This document shows positions 1-5,258 of a stretch of 6,070 bases of DNA, piece after piece (position 1 is the first letter of the stretch; every line of letters begins with the position of its first letter). The DNA comes from an uncultured Eubacteriales bacterium (GTDB taxonomy: Bacteria > Bacillota > Clostridia > Christensenellales > UBA1242): NCBI GenBank assembly GCA_900557585.1, contig USTJ01000049.1, forward strand, positions 1 to 6,070, read 5' to 3'. Both the position numbers and the translations under genes were made by a program. The notes beneath the pieces are model-generated. The model had not been told where the DNA came from and ran no database searches. It saw only the letters and a list, made by a program, of their open reading frames with translations.

Positions 1-219
1 CTTGTTCACCTTGATGAACTTTCAAGAACTCCGGTTTCTGATTTGATCCCTCCACTGGACAAAAAATTCTTACAAAGACCTCAAATGCAAAAAGAACCAG
101 AAAAGCAAACAAGTCCACTTGAAACAACTGTTTTAAAAAAGGTTGAAACAGGTTTTTATGTGAAAGAAAAACAAGGCCAACAACAACTTTCATTTTTTCA
201 ACCAGGCGAAGAAGAATAA
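1..219 (+). CDS. C-terminal end of an unidentified protein with a clamp-binding-like QLSFF motif (5' partial)
   Basis: Frame 1 is open from the first base to TAA at 217-219 and gives 72 residues. The last part is hydrophilic and Lys/Gln-rich (probably disordered), then reads QQQLSFFQPGEEE. The QLSFF pentad matches the QL(S/D)LF-type peptide by which bacterial replication and repair proteins (MutS, DNA polymerase IV, PolC and others) dock on the DNA polymerase III beta clamp. A flexible linker ending in such a peptide is typical of a DNA repair or replication protein, but no catalytic domain is inside the window, so I cannot choose between MutS, a Y-family polymerase or something else. The frame is supported by the stop lying directly before a strong terminator. 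The reading frame is fairly sure; the function is inferred only from one short motif. Confidence 0.7.
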   Translation, partial: LVHLDELSRTPVSDLIPPLDKKFLQRPQMQKEPEKQTSPLETTVLKKVETGFYVKEKQGQQQLSFFQPGEEE

Positions 220-224
220 TTATA

Positions 225-250
225 AACCACCAAATATTTGGTGGTTTTTT
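225..250 (+). terminator. Intrinsic terminator of the upstream gene
   Basis: A perfect 22-base palindrome (arms AACCACC / GGTGGTT around an AAATATTT centre) is followed by a run of T. It starts five bases after the TAA at 217-219, so it ends transcription of the partial gene at the left edge. Confidence 0.9.
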
Positions 251-268
251 ATTGCAAGATAAAGTTTT

Positions 269-341
269 TGCACTTTTTGTGAATGTTTAAGTGCATGACA
301 AATAAATTTGGCTTAAAATTGCAATTTAGGGCTTAAAACTG
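269..341. repeat. Cluster of short inverted and direct repeats upstream of the HExxH-dtd operon
   Basis: The gap before the operon contains three elements. An inverted repeat TGCACTT-N13-AAGTGCA lies at 269-295. Two direct copies of GGCTTAAAAyTG lie at 310-321 and 330-341, 20 bases apart start to start (two helical turns) and differing at one base. A perfect 12-base palindrome AAATTGCAATTT lies at 316-327, overlapping the first copy. They lie about 45-115 bases upstream of the -10 box. Such spacing would suit an operator, but AT-rich DNA produces short repeats by chance and no known regulator site was recognised. Confidence 0.35.
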
Positions 342-381
342 TGAAAAATAAGTGAAATTTTAGTGCAAATTTTGAAAGTTG

Positions 382-390
382 TGTTATAAT
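382..390 (+). promoter_or_regulatory. Extended -10 promoter of the HExxH-dtd operon
   Basis: TGTTATAAT is a consensus TATAAT (385-390) with the TGn extension. No good -35 box sits 16-18 bases upstream, which extended -10 promoters tolerate. Transcription would begin near 396-398, at or next to the ATG at 397, implying a leaderless or almost leaderless transcript. Confidence 0.55.
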
Positions 391-396
391 GAAAAC

Positions 397-1311
397 ATGA
401 AAGAAGTTGAATTTAAACATCATGTTGAACTTGTGAATAATTCAAAAGAAAAAGATTTGTTCGAAAAACATAAAGATTATATCCTTGAAGTTGTAAACGA
501 ATTTTTATCTAGTTTTGATTTTTCTGCAAATTTGACAATCAGAGTTGAAGACGTTTCAAATGATGCAGAGTTTGTGAACGGAGAAGTTTCAGATGCTTTT
601 TCTGGTGTGACAAAATATGGTCATTTTATTGGGCTTTCAAGCATGCTTCTTCGTTTAGCCGAACATGACCAAGGGCTTCGACTTTGCTCGGCACTTTTTC
701 ATGAACTTGCGCATGTTTATGACCACCATCACATTTTGAAAAGTCCATATTGCAAGTTCAATCCAATGAAACTTTCACATGAAACTGTTGATGACTTGGT
801 TTTTGCTTGTGGCTATCATTTTTGGACAGAGTTTTTTGCGTATTATAAAACATATTGGCTGTTTGAAGAAAGCAGAGAGCAATATCCAACTTTTTTAAAA
901 ATTGTAAATGCTTATAAAAGTTTGAAAGAAAGGCACGCTGAAATTGATAAGTATATTTGGACAGACCGTAAACGTGTTGCAAGAAAATGCGCGGGGTTCA
1001 TAGGCGATGTTGAAGCGTTTATTTATGCTCTTTCAAAGTATATGGCGGGCAATGCAAACAAACGTAAAAGTTATCAATATTGCGACAAAACCAAAAACAT
1101 GAAAGAGTTTGGCGAAGTTGAAACAATTGTGCAAAGGCTATATGCAAAGATTGCTCCAATTTTCACGAATACCTATGGCAGAGGCATGACAAACAAGATT
1201 GGTTGGCTTGGAAACAGCATTATTGTGAATGTTTATAAAAAATTCAATATTTGTCCTGTGCAAGGAAAGAAAAGAGCACACTATGCTTTGTATTCGGGAG
1301 AGGAAGAATGA
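397..1311 (+). CDS. HExxH zinc-metallopeptidase-like protein of unknown family
   Basis: The product is 304 aa from ATG 397. A TTG at 379 is in frame, but it lies upstream of the predicted -10 box and has no ribosome binding site. The key motif is H102-E-L-A-H106, the zinc-binding HExxH of zincin peptidases, in a stretch with further histidines at 110-112. H112 would fit the HExxHxxxxxH spacing of metzincin/WLM-type enzymes. E145 in FWTEFFAYY, 39 residues after H106, would instead suit a gluzincin or ImmA/IrrE-like third ligand. The segment before the motif (GHFIGLSSMLL, then an amphipathic helix) resembles the strand-helix order of the zincin fold. No signal peptide or membrane segment is seen, so it is probably cytoplasmic. 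The stop overlaps the dtd start as ATGA, so the two are translationally coupled. I do not recognise the family; the peptidase assignment rests on the motif alone. Confidence 0.85.
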   Translation: MKEVEFKHHVELVNNSKEKDLFEKHKDYILEVVNEFLSSFDFSANLTIRVEDVSNDAEFVNGEVSDAFSGVTKYGHFIGLSSMLLRLAEHDQGLRLCSALFHELAHVYDHHHILKSPYCKFNPMKLSHETVDDLVFACGYHFWTEFFAYYKTYWLFEESREQYPTFLKIVNAYKSLKERHAEIDKYIWTDRKRVARKCAGFIGDVEAFIYALSKYMAGNANKRKSYQYCDKTKNMKEFGEVETIVQRLYAKIAPIFTNTYGRGMTNKIGWLGNSIIVNVYKKFNICPVQGKKRAHYALYSGEEE

Positions 1312-1742
1312 AGGCGATAATCCAGAAAGTTAAAAAAGCAACCCTTTACAGCGAGGGTGAAAAGTTCAGTGAAATTGGAAATGGAATGCTTGTTTTGTTT
1401 GGAGTTTCGGCAAATGATGATGCATCAAAAGTGAAAGCGTTTGCAGAGAAAATCTTGAAACTTCGCATTTTTGATGATGAAAACGGAAAAACAAACAAAA
1501 GCATTTTTGACACAAACGGCGAAATTATGGTTGTAAGCAACTTTACTCTTTATGCTTCTCTATAAGGAACAAATCGTCCAGATTTCATAAATTCTGCAAA
1601 GGCTGAAAAAGCAGAAGAAATTTATAATTTGTTTGTGAAAGAACTTTCAAAACAAATCAAAGTGAAAACCGGAGTTTTTCGAACATATATGGAGATTGAA
1701 ACCGTTCTTGACGGCCCCGGAACCTATGAATATGAGGTGTAG
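1308..1742 (+). pseudogene. dtd: D-aminoacyl-tRNA deacylase (dtd) interrupted by an in-frame TAA at codon 86
   Basis: DTD is a homodimeric enzyme that hydrolyses D-amino acids (and Gly from tRNA-Ala) off mischarged tRNA. The N-terminal half (MKAIIQKVKKATLY, then IGNGMLVLFGV, LRIFDDENGK) and the motif S77-N-F-T80 match the family, with T80 at the usual active-site position. After TAA at 1563-1565 the same frame continues with GTNRPDF, an amphipathic helix, KVKTGVF and the Gly-Pro motif D-G136-P137-G-T to TAG at 1740-1742. The 144 codons equal the normal family length with no indel. Homologues have E, K or R at the interrupted site, and AAA to TAA is one substitution. The 85-aa product would lack the cross-subunit Gly-Pro motif and should be inactive. 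Start ATG 1308 has GGGAGAGG upstream and overlaps the preceding gene by 4 bases. This may be a true nonsense mutation, a sequence error, or readthrough. Also odd: SNFT instead of the common SQFT, and LDGPGT instead of NDGPVT. Confidence 0.9.
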
Positions 1743-1771
1743 AGCACAAAAACAAAATTGATTTGTCAAAG

Positions 1772-1787
1772 AAACAAAATTTTGTTT
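1772..1787. repeat. Perfect 16-base AT-rich palindrome after dtd
   Basis: AAACAAAATTTTGTTT lies 30 bases after the dtd stop and before the stronger hairpin at 1813. Its weak all-A/T core and lack of a clean T tract make it a poor terminator alone. It could fold as an accessory 3' hairpin or be chance in AT-rich DNA. Confidence 0.3.
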
Positions 1788-1812
1788 TAAAACTATTATA
1801 ATATTGATAATT

Positions 1813-1846
1813 GCAGATAATGTGAAAAACATTGTCTGTTTTGTTA
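1813..1846 (+). terminator. Intrinsic terminator of the HExxH-dtd operon
   Basis: Arms GCAGATAATGT (1813-1823) and ACATTGTCTGT (1829-1839) pair over 11 positions, two of them G-U, closing a GAAAA loop. The T-rich stretch TTTTGTT follows. It lies about 70 bases after the dtd stop and before the yitT promoter. Confidence 0.75.
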
Positions 1847-1881
1847 TCTTGAATAAAAATTTTCAAACCTGTTTTTTGCGA

Positions 1882-1910
1882 TTGAAAATATTTTGTTGCC
1901 ATGATATAAT
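1882..1910 (+). promoter_or_regulatory. Sigma-A-type promoter of the YitT-family gene
   Basis: TTGAAA (1882-1887), a 17-base spacer and TATAAT (1905-1910) with a TGA extension form a near-consensus housekeeping promoter. The expected start of transcription near 1917 leaves a leader of only about 14 bases, which contains the AAGGAG ribosome binding site at 1919-1924. Confidence 0.8.
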
Positions 1911-1930
1911 TTGGCTGAAAGGAGAAAAAT

Positions 1931-3007
1931 ATGTATATAAAAGCAAGCAGAAAGTGGCAGTTTACGCTTGAAATTGCAATGATTGTTCTTGGAACAATTA
2001 TAATGGGATTTGGGTTCAGTGTTTTTCTTGAACCAAACGAAATTTCAACCGGTGGATTTTCGGCACTTTCAATGGTTATCAATGTGTTGTTTGGAAAAAT
2101 TGGAATAAACAAAATTCCAACATCAGTCATCTATTTGGTGCTCAACATTGGGTTATATTTCTTGGCACTCAAAACTCTTGGAAAAAGGTTTGCTATAAAG
2201 GCGCTCATCGGCATTGTTTCATTTTCACTCAGCATGCAACTTTTTGCACTTATCAAACTTAACCTTTCTTTTGAACTTTTGGTTTCTGCAATCTATGGCG
2301 GAATCATCATGGGGCTTGGCGTTGGCCTTGTTGTTCGCTTTGGTGGCTCAACTGGCGGGTCTGATATGATTGCTTGCATCGTGAAAAAGAAAAAGCCCGA
2401 AGCAACAATTGGCACACTTATCATTTGCATTGATGCTTTCATCATTCTTTTGTCAACAATCACATTCAGCGACGGCGTTCGCCTTTTGCCATACACAATC
2501 ATTGCACTTGTTTTGAGCATGCTTGTTACAGATTTTGTGAATGATGGATACAAGCAAGTTCGTGCGGTGAATATTGTAACAACAAAACCAGAAGAACTTT
2601 CAGGCGCAATCATGGATAAACTTGCAAGAGGTTGCACTTGTTTGCAGGTTAAAGGAATGCACAGCAAAAGTGACCGCTATCAACTTGTTTGCCTTGTAAG
2701 TAAATATCAAATTGGACAGTTGAAATCTATCATCAAAGAAATTGATTCAGAGGCATTTGTATATCTTACAAAAGTATCCGAGGTTGTTGGAATTTGGAGT
2801 TCGGTTGAAGAAATTCAAAAGGAAACCGAAGGCAAAGATAAAAAAGAAAAACCAAAAAAGAAATCTAAAACAAAAGAAGGCAAAGTCCAGGTGCAAGAAA
2901 CAAATAGTGCTGAAAATGTTTTGCCAGAGGAAAATCAACAAGAAACTATTTCTAGGCAAAATGAACAGGAAAATATCCCCAAAGAAAATGGTGGAGAAGA
3001 TAAATAA
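1931..3007 (+). CDS. YitT-family membrane protein (DUF161 + DUF2179) with a charged C-terminal tail
   Basis: A 358-aa integral membrane protein of the YitT/YpjC/YqfU group, widespread in Firmicutes; its transported substrate or biochemical role is not established. Hydrophobic segments lie at about 13-33, 64-82, 88-108, 115-136, 158-178 and 184-203. The family's glycine-rich motifs are present: EPNEISTGGFSAL (34-46) and RFGGSTGGSDMIA (136-148). A soluble DUF2179 domain follows at about 211-288, with the typical ARGCTCLQVKGMHS turn (232-245), a lysine-rich helix with ExxDSEAFVYLT-like sequence (270-280) and the final EVVG. Residues 297-358 form a Lys/Glu-rich, then Gln/Asn/Glu-rich low-complexity tail beyond the usual family end, presumably cytoplasmic and disordered. 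Start ATG 1931 has AAGGAG six bases upstream. The gene stands alone between its own promoter and terminator. Confidence 0.95.
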   Translation: MYIKASRKWQFTLEIAMIVLGTIIMGFGFSVFLEPNEISTGGFSALSMVINVLFGKIGINKIPTSVIYLVLNIGLYFLALKTLGKRFAIKALIGIVSFSLSMQLFALIKLNLSFELLVSAIYGGIIMGLGVGLVVRFGGSTGGSDMIACIVKKKKPEATIGTLIICIDAFIILLSTITFSDGVRLLPYTIIALVLSMLVTDFVNDGYKQVRAVNIVTTKPEELSGAIMDKLARGCTCLQVKGMHSKSDRYQLVCLVSKYQIGQLKSIIKEIDSEAFVYLTKVSEVVGIWSSVEEIQKETEGKDKKEKPKKKSKTKEGKVQVQETNSAENVLPEENQQETISRQNEQENIPKENGGEDK

Positions 3008-3028
3008 TTAAATCCAATAAATAAAGTA

Positions 3029-3063
3029 AAAAGGAACACTATTTTGTGTTCCTTTTGTTTTTG
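3029..3063 (+). terminator. Intrinsic terminator of the YitT-family gene
   Basis: AAAAGGAACAC and GTGTTCCTTTT form an 11-bp stem with a TATTTT loop, followed by GTTTTTG. It starts about 20 bases after the TAA at 3005-3007. Confidence 0.9.
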
Positions 3064-3190
3064 TTTATGATGTTTAAAGCGTTATTGATTATGATTGTCA
3101 AAGAAATAAAAAAATGTGTAAAGTTTGGAAAAAATAAAAACAAGTTTTGAAGTGTTGAATAATTTATGCAAGAAATGAAAATATGGATAT

Positions 3191-3412
3191 ATGGTATATT
3201 TTTCATATCATGGAGAAATTAGAAAATTGGTGATGAACGGAGAACTTGAAAAAGTGGTTTTTGTTGAAAGATACAAGCAAATTTCACCTGCACTTGTTTT
3301 GTTATTCAAGACGCATACACCAATGCCTGTAAGGCAACACCGGTTTAAAGAATATAAAGAATTTCTTAAAAAATATGGTTTTGAAGTGGAAATTCCAGAT
3401 AAATATATGTGA
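3191..3412 (+). CDS. Small hypothetical protein, 73 aa
   Basis: The product is 73 aa, basic and aromatic-rich, with no signal peptide or membrane segment. The second half (PVRQHRFKEYKEFLKKYGFEV) looks like an amphipathic helix followed by a strand. I recognise no family. The composition looks protein-like rather than a translation of non-coding AT-rich DNA (mixed charges, a PMPVRQH turn), which supports coding. Against this, neither ATG 3191 nor the in-frame ATG 3233 has a clear ribosome binding site, and an in-frame TGA lies just upstream at 3176. It sits between the yitT terminator and the lipoprotein gene on the same strand, with 86 bases and no terminator before that gene, so the two could be co-transcribed. 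It might be a small real gene or a decayed fragment of a larger one. Confidence 0.5.
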   Translation: MVYFSYHGEIRKLVMNGELEKVVFVERYKQISPALVLLFKTHTPMPVRQHRFKEYKEFLKKYGFEVEIPDKYM

Positions 3413-3498
3413 TTTGCGTTTTTTTTGTGAACATTATTTTAATTTTTATGAATATTTATTTTTGCTTTGGACAGAATTGTTTTTAAAGGAGAAAAAAT

Positions 3499-3921
3499 AT
3501 GAAGAAAATTTTAAATGTATTTGCACTTTTGTTTGTTGTTCTTTGTGCTGGGGCATTTGTTGCCTGCGGAACAAACAACAAAACAAACTCGGTTTCAGAA
3601 GACTTTAAGTTCACCTATGTGAAGGGCAGTGCCGAAAAAACGACAGTAAAAGAAAACTATAACATTAAAATCAATTTGACAGTTGAAAACCAAAAAGAAG
3701 CAGAAAACACTCTTGATGCAACAAAATTTGTGCTTAAACAAGAAGACAAGAAAGTGAACACCACATCAGATTTCATGGTTGGTGAAGAAAAGAAAGTTAC
3801 AATTGCTTTTAAAACGACCGAGAAACAAGAAGTGATGCTTTATCTTGTAACAGCAAAAACGCTCACTGGTGAATGCGTGCTTTATTATGGTGATGTTCAA
3901 TTATTCAAAGTTGAAGTTTAA
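3499..3921 (+). CDS. Small secreted lipoprotein, 140 aa, probable beta-sandwich domain
   Basis: The N terminus is a lipoprotein signal peptide: MKK, a hydrophobic core (residues 4-19) and the lipobox FVAC with Cys23. Lgt would lipidate Cys23 and signal peptidase II would cut before it, placing the protein on the outer face of the membrane. The mature part starts with an Asn/Thr/Ser-rich linker. About 95 residues of alternating polar and hydrophobic strands follow (NIKINLTVEN, KFVLKQEDKKV, KVTIAFKT, EVMLYLVTA, ECVLYYGDVQLFKVEV). The pattern suggests an immunoglobulin-like fold, loosely recalling DUF4352-type lipoproteins. This is a pattern judgement, not a family match. AAAGGAG at 3485-3491, seven bases before ATG 3499, fixes the start. 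A weak promoter candidate is TTGTGA (3425) with TATGAA (3447), spacing 16. The function is unknown. Confidence 0.85.
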   Translation: MKKILNVFALLFVVLCAGAFVACGTNNKTNSVSEDFKFTYVKGSAEKTTVKENYNIKINLTVENQKEAENTLDATKFVLKQEDKKVNTTSDFMVGEEKKVTIAFKTTEKQEVMLYLVTAKTLTGECVLYYGDVQLFKVEV

Positions 3922-3932
3922 AGCGTAAAGAC

Positions 3933-3963
3933 AAAAAACACTATCAAATGATAGTGTTTTTTT
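3933..3963. terminator. Bidirectional intrinsic terminator between the convergent lipoprotein genes
   Basis: ACACTATC and GATAGTGT pair around an AAAT loop. The stem extends into A tracts on the left and T tracts on the right, so either strand yields a hairpin followed by a T run. It begins 11 bases after the + strand lipoprotein stop and lies 75 bases beyond the stop of the - strand gene. Confidence 0.9.
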
Positions 3964-4017
3964 ATTGGATTTTTATGATTTTTATTTTATATTTGTAAAA
4001 TTTGCAATAAATTTGTT

Positions 4018-4035
4018 TTGATTTATACAAATCAA
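4018..4035. repeat. Small hairpin just after the - strand lipoprotein stop
   Basis: TTGATTT-ATAC-AAATCAA is a perfect 7-bp inverted repeat starting two bases beyond the stop codon of the beta-helix lipoprotein gene. Read on the - strand, no T run follows it, so it is not a classic terminator. It may only protect the 3' end, or be chance. Confidence 0.3.
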
Positions 4036-4037
4036 TT

Positions 4038-5093
4038 TTAATTTTGAATAATTTTTATGTTTTCAAAAGTTTTGTTTGTGTCTTTCAAAACGCTTGCAGT
4101 TGCACCTTGTTTTTCTATTGTTGCATTTTTCATATCTGATAAAAGAGAAATTGAACCTTTGAGCGCAAAAACATTTTCGCCAAAGTCGGCCGGTTTGTTT
4201 CCTTCAATATAAACGGCTGTTTGCTCATAGATTGGGATTTTGTTCTCATTTTTCTCGGCTGGTTCGTTGCTATTTTTCAAAACAAAAGTTGCGTTTGATG
4301 ATGATTGATTGTTGAGCAGTTTGTCAAGAAGATCTTTCGATGAACTTGTCACCATATAGTTGATTTCATATGGTGTTTTGCTATATTTGATTGAAACAAA
4401 CTGATTTCCACTTTCTGAAAAAGCAAAAGAATTTTGGCGATATAGATTTTCGTTGTTAAGATTTATGTTTTGAAAATTTTCTTTGTCGGAACTTTTCACG
4501 ATAAGAGCGCCACAAATGCCGTTTTCAGAAGTTTTATAGTTCCCAAATGTGTTGCCTTTCACAATCATTGGCATTGTGTTTAGCGAGGAGATTTTTCTTG
4601 AAAGAATAATTCCGCTTGCACCATCTTCGCTTGTTTTTTCGTCTTTAAGAGAAATGTGATTTTCTTTCACAACAAGACCACCATCAACAAGGTTTATTCC
4701 GATTTTTGTGTTGTTTTCAAGGCTGTTTTCACTTGTGCCTTGGTGAATAATGTCAAGCCCAGAAATGTTGATTGTATCGTTTTCGCCTGTGCTGTTTATT
4801 GTGAAAGAACCATAAAATTTAGGGCTTACATTGTTTTGATTTTTCATTCCAACAATAGATAATGGTTTGTTGATAATAATGTTGCGATTTTCTGAAACAT
4901 CGCTATAAACTTTAATAGTGTCGCCACTTTTTGCATTTTTCACGGCGTCGGAAATAGAAGAATAGGAAACATCTTCAATTTTAACTTTTGCATTTTCAGA
5001 AAAAGAGTTTCGCTTTTTTGAACACGCAGGAAGCCAGACTGATGCACACATGACAGTCAAAAGAAGAATAAAAGTTTTAAAAATTCTCTGCAT
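4038..5093 (-). CDS. Surface lipoprotein with probable right-handed beta-helix, 351 aa
   Basis: Residues 1-24 are a lipoprotein signal peptide (basic MQR..K start, hydrophobic 7-19, lipobox LPAC with Cys24; Pro at -2 is tolerated but not typical). A Ser/Asn/Lys linker leads to SSISDAVKNAKSGDTIKVYS (45-64) and then ENRNIIINKPLSIVG (68-82). This is the classic opening of pectate-lyase-like beta-helix proteins (NosD/DUF1565 type), in which 'repeated coil, G-D-T-I, K-P-L-x-I-x-G' begins the helix. Asn-rich coils continue (INISGLDI, GGLVVKENHISL, MPMIVKGNTFGN, TAVYIEGN) to near the C terminus. No catalytic triad or pectinolytic residues could be assigned, so a binding or structural role is as likely as an enzymatic one. 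A ribosome binding site AGAGGTG lies just upstream (5098-5104 on the + strand coordinates), fixing ATG at 5093. Confidence 0.85.
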   Translation of the reverse strand: MQRIFKTFILLLTVMCASVWLPACSKKRNSFSENAKVKIEDVSYSSISDAVKNAKSGDTIKVYSDVSENRNIIINKPLSIVGMKNQNNVSPKFYGSFTINSTGENDTINISGLDIIHQGTSENSLENNTKIGINLVDGGLVVKENHISLKDEKTSEDGASGIILSRKISSLNTMPMIVKGNTFGNYKTSENGICGALIVKSSDKENFQNINLNNENLYRQNSFAFSESGNQFVSIKYSKTPYEINYMVTSSSKDLLDKLLNNQSSSNATFVLKNSNEPAEKNENKIPIYEQTAVYIEGNKPADFGENVFALKGSISLLSDMKNATIEKQGATASVLKDTNKTFENIKIIQN

Positions 5094-5130
5094 TTTTCAC
5101 CTCTTTAATATTTTGTGAAAAACAAAAGAA

Positions 5131-5159
5131 AATATGTGTTTTGTTGTGAAATTGCACAA
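5131..5159 (-). promoter_or_regulatory. Weak candidate promoter for the beta-helix lipoprotein gene
   Basis: On the - strand, TTGTGC (5154-5159) is followed after 17 bases by CATATT (5131-5136). Each box matches four of six consensus positions. The location is right, between the typA terminator and the ribosome binding site, but in DNA this AT-rich a match of this quality can be chance. Confidence 0.3.
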
Positions 5160-5218
5160 GATAAATATTATTTTTAGTGTTTAGTTATTGTTTTTGCATT
5201 TTTTATTTTGTTTTGAGC

Positions 5219-5248
5219 AAAAAAAGAGAAGCAAATTTGCTTCTCTTT
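5219..5248 (-). terminator. Intrinsic terminator of typA
   Basis: A perfect 26-base palindrome at 5223-5248 (arms begin AAAGAGAAGCAAA) is followed on the - strand by seven consecutive T. It starts ten bases after the typA stop, so typA is the last gene of its transcription unit. Confidence 0.95.
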
Positions 5249-5258
5249 AAATTTGATT

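Noticed and set aside
379..396. TTG at 379 as start of the HExxH protein (six more residues)
   Set aside because: It would place the start codon upstream of the TATAAT box, has no ribosome binding site, and the added MCYNEN adds no conserved feature. ATG 397 is preferred.
1563..1565. Alternative genetic code reading TAA as an amino acid
   Set aside because: Several other genes in the window end at TAA immediately before intrinsic terminators, so TAA is a normal stop here.
1563..1600. Reinitiation producing the second half of DTD from the AAGGA sequence overlapping the TAA
   Set aside because: AAGGA is present, but no ATG, GTG or TTG in the dtd frame follows at a usable distance, and the two halves form one domain. 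A split gene is unlikely.
1657..2130. 157-codon open frame on the - strand opposite the dtd end and yitT start
   Set aside because: It overlaps well-supported genes, the yitT promoter and a terminator, and has no ribosome binding site or recognisable domain. It is a shadow of AT-rich coding sequence.
2742..3011. 89-codon + strand frame inside the yitT 3' end
   Set aside because: The extreme Lys-rich translation arises from the A-rich tail in another frame. It is fully nested in yitT and has no ribosome binding site.
3064..3190. TTGTCA/TAAAGT-like promoter before the 73-aa ORF
   Set aside because: The boxes are poor, the spacing is 18, and the surrounding AT content makes such matches expected. 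Not strong enough to annotate.
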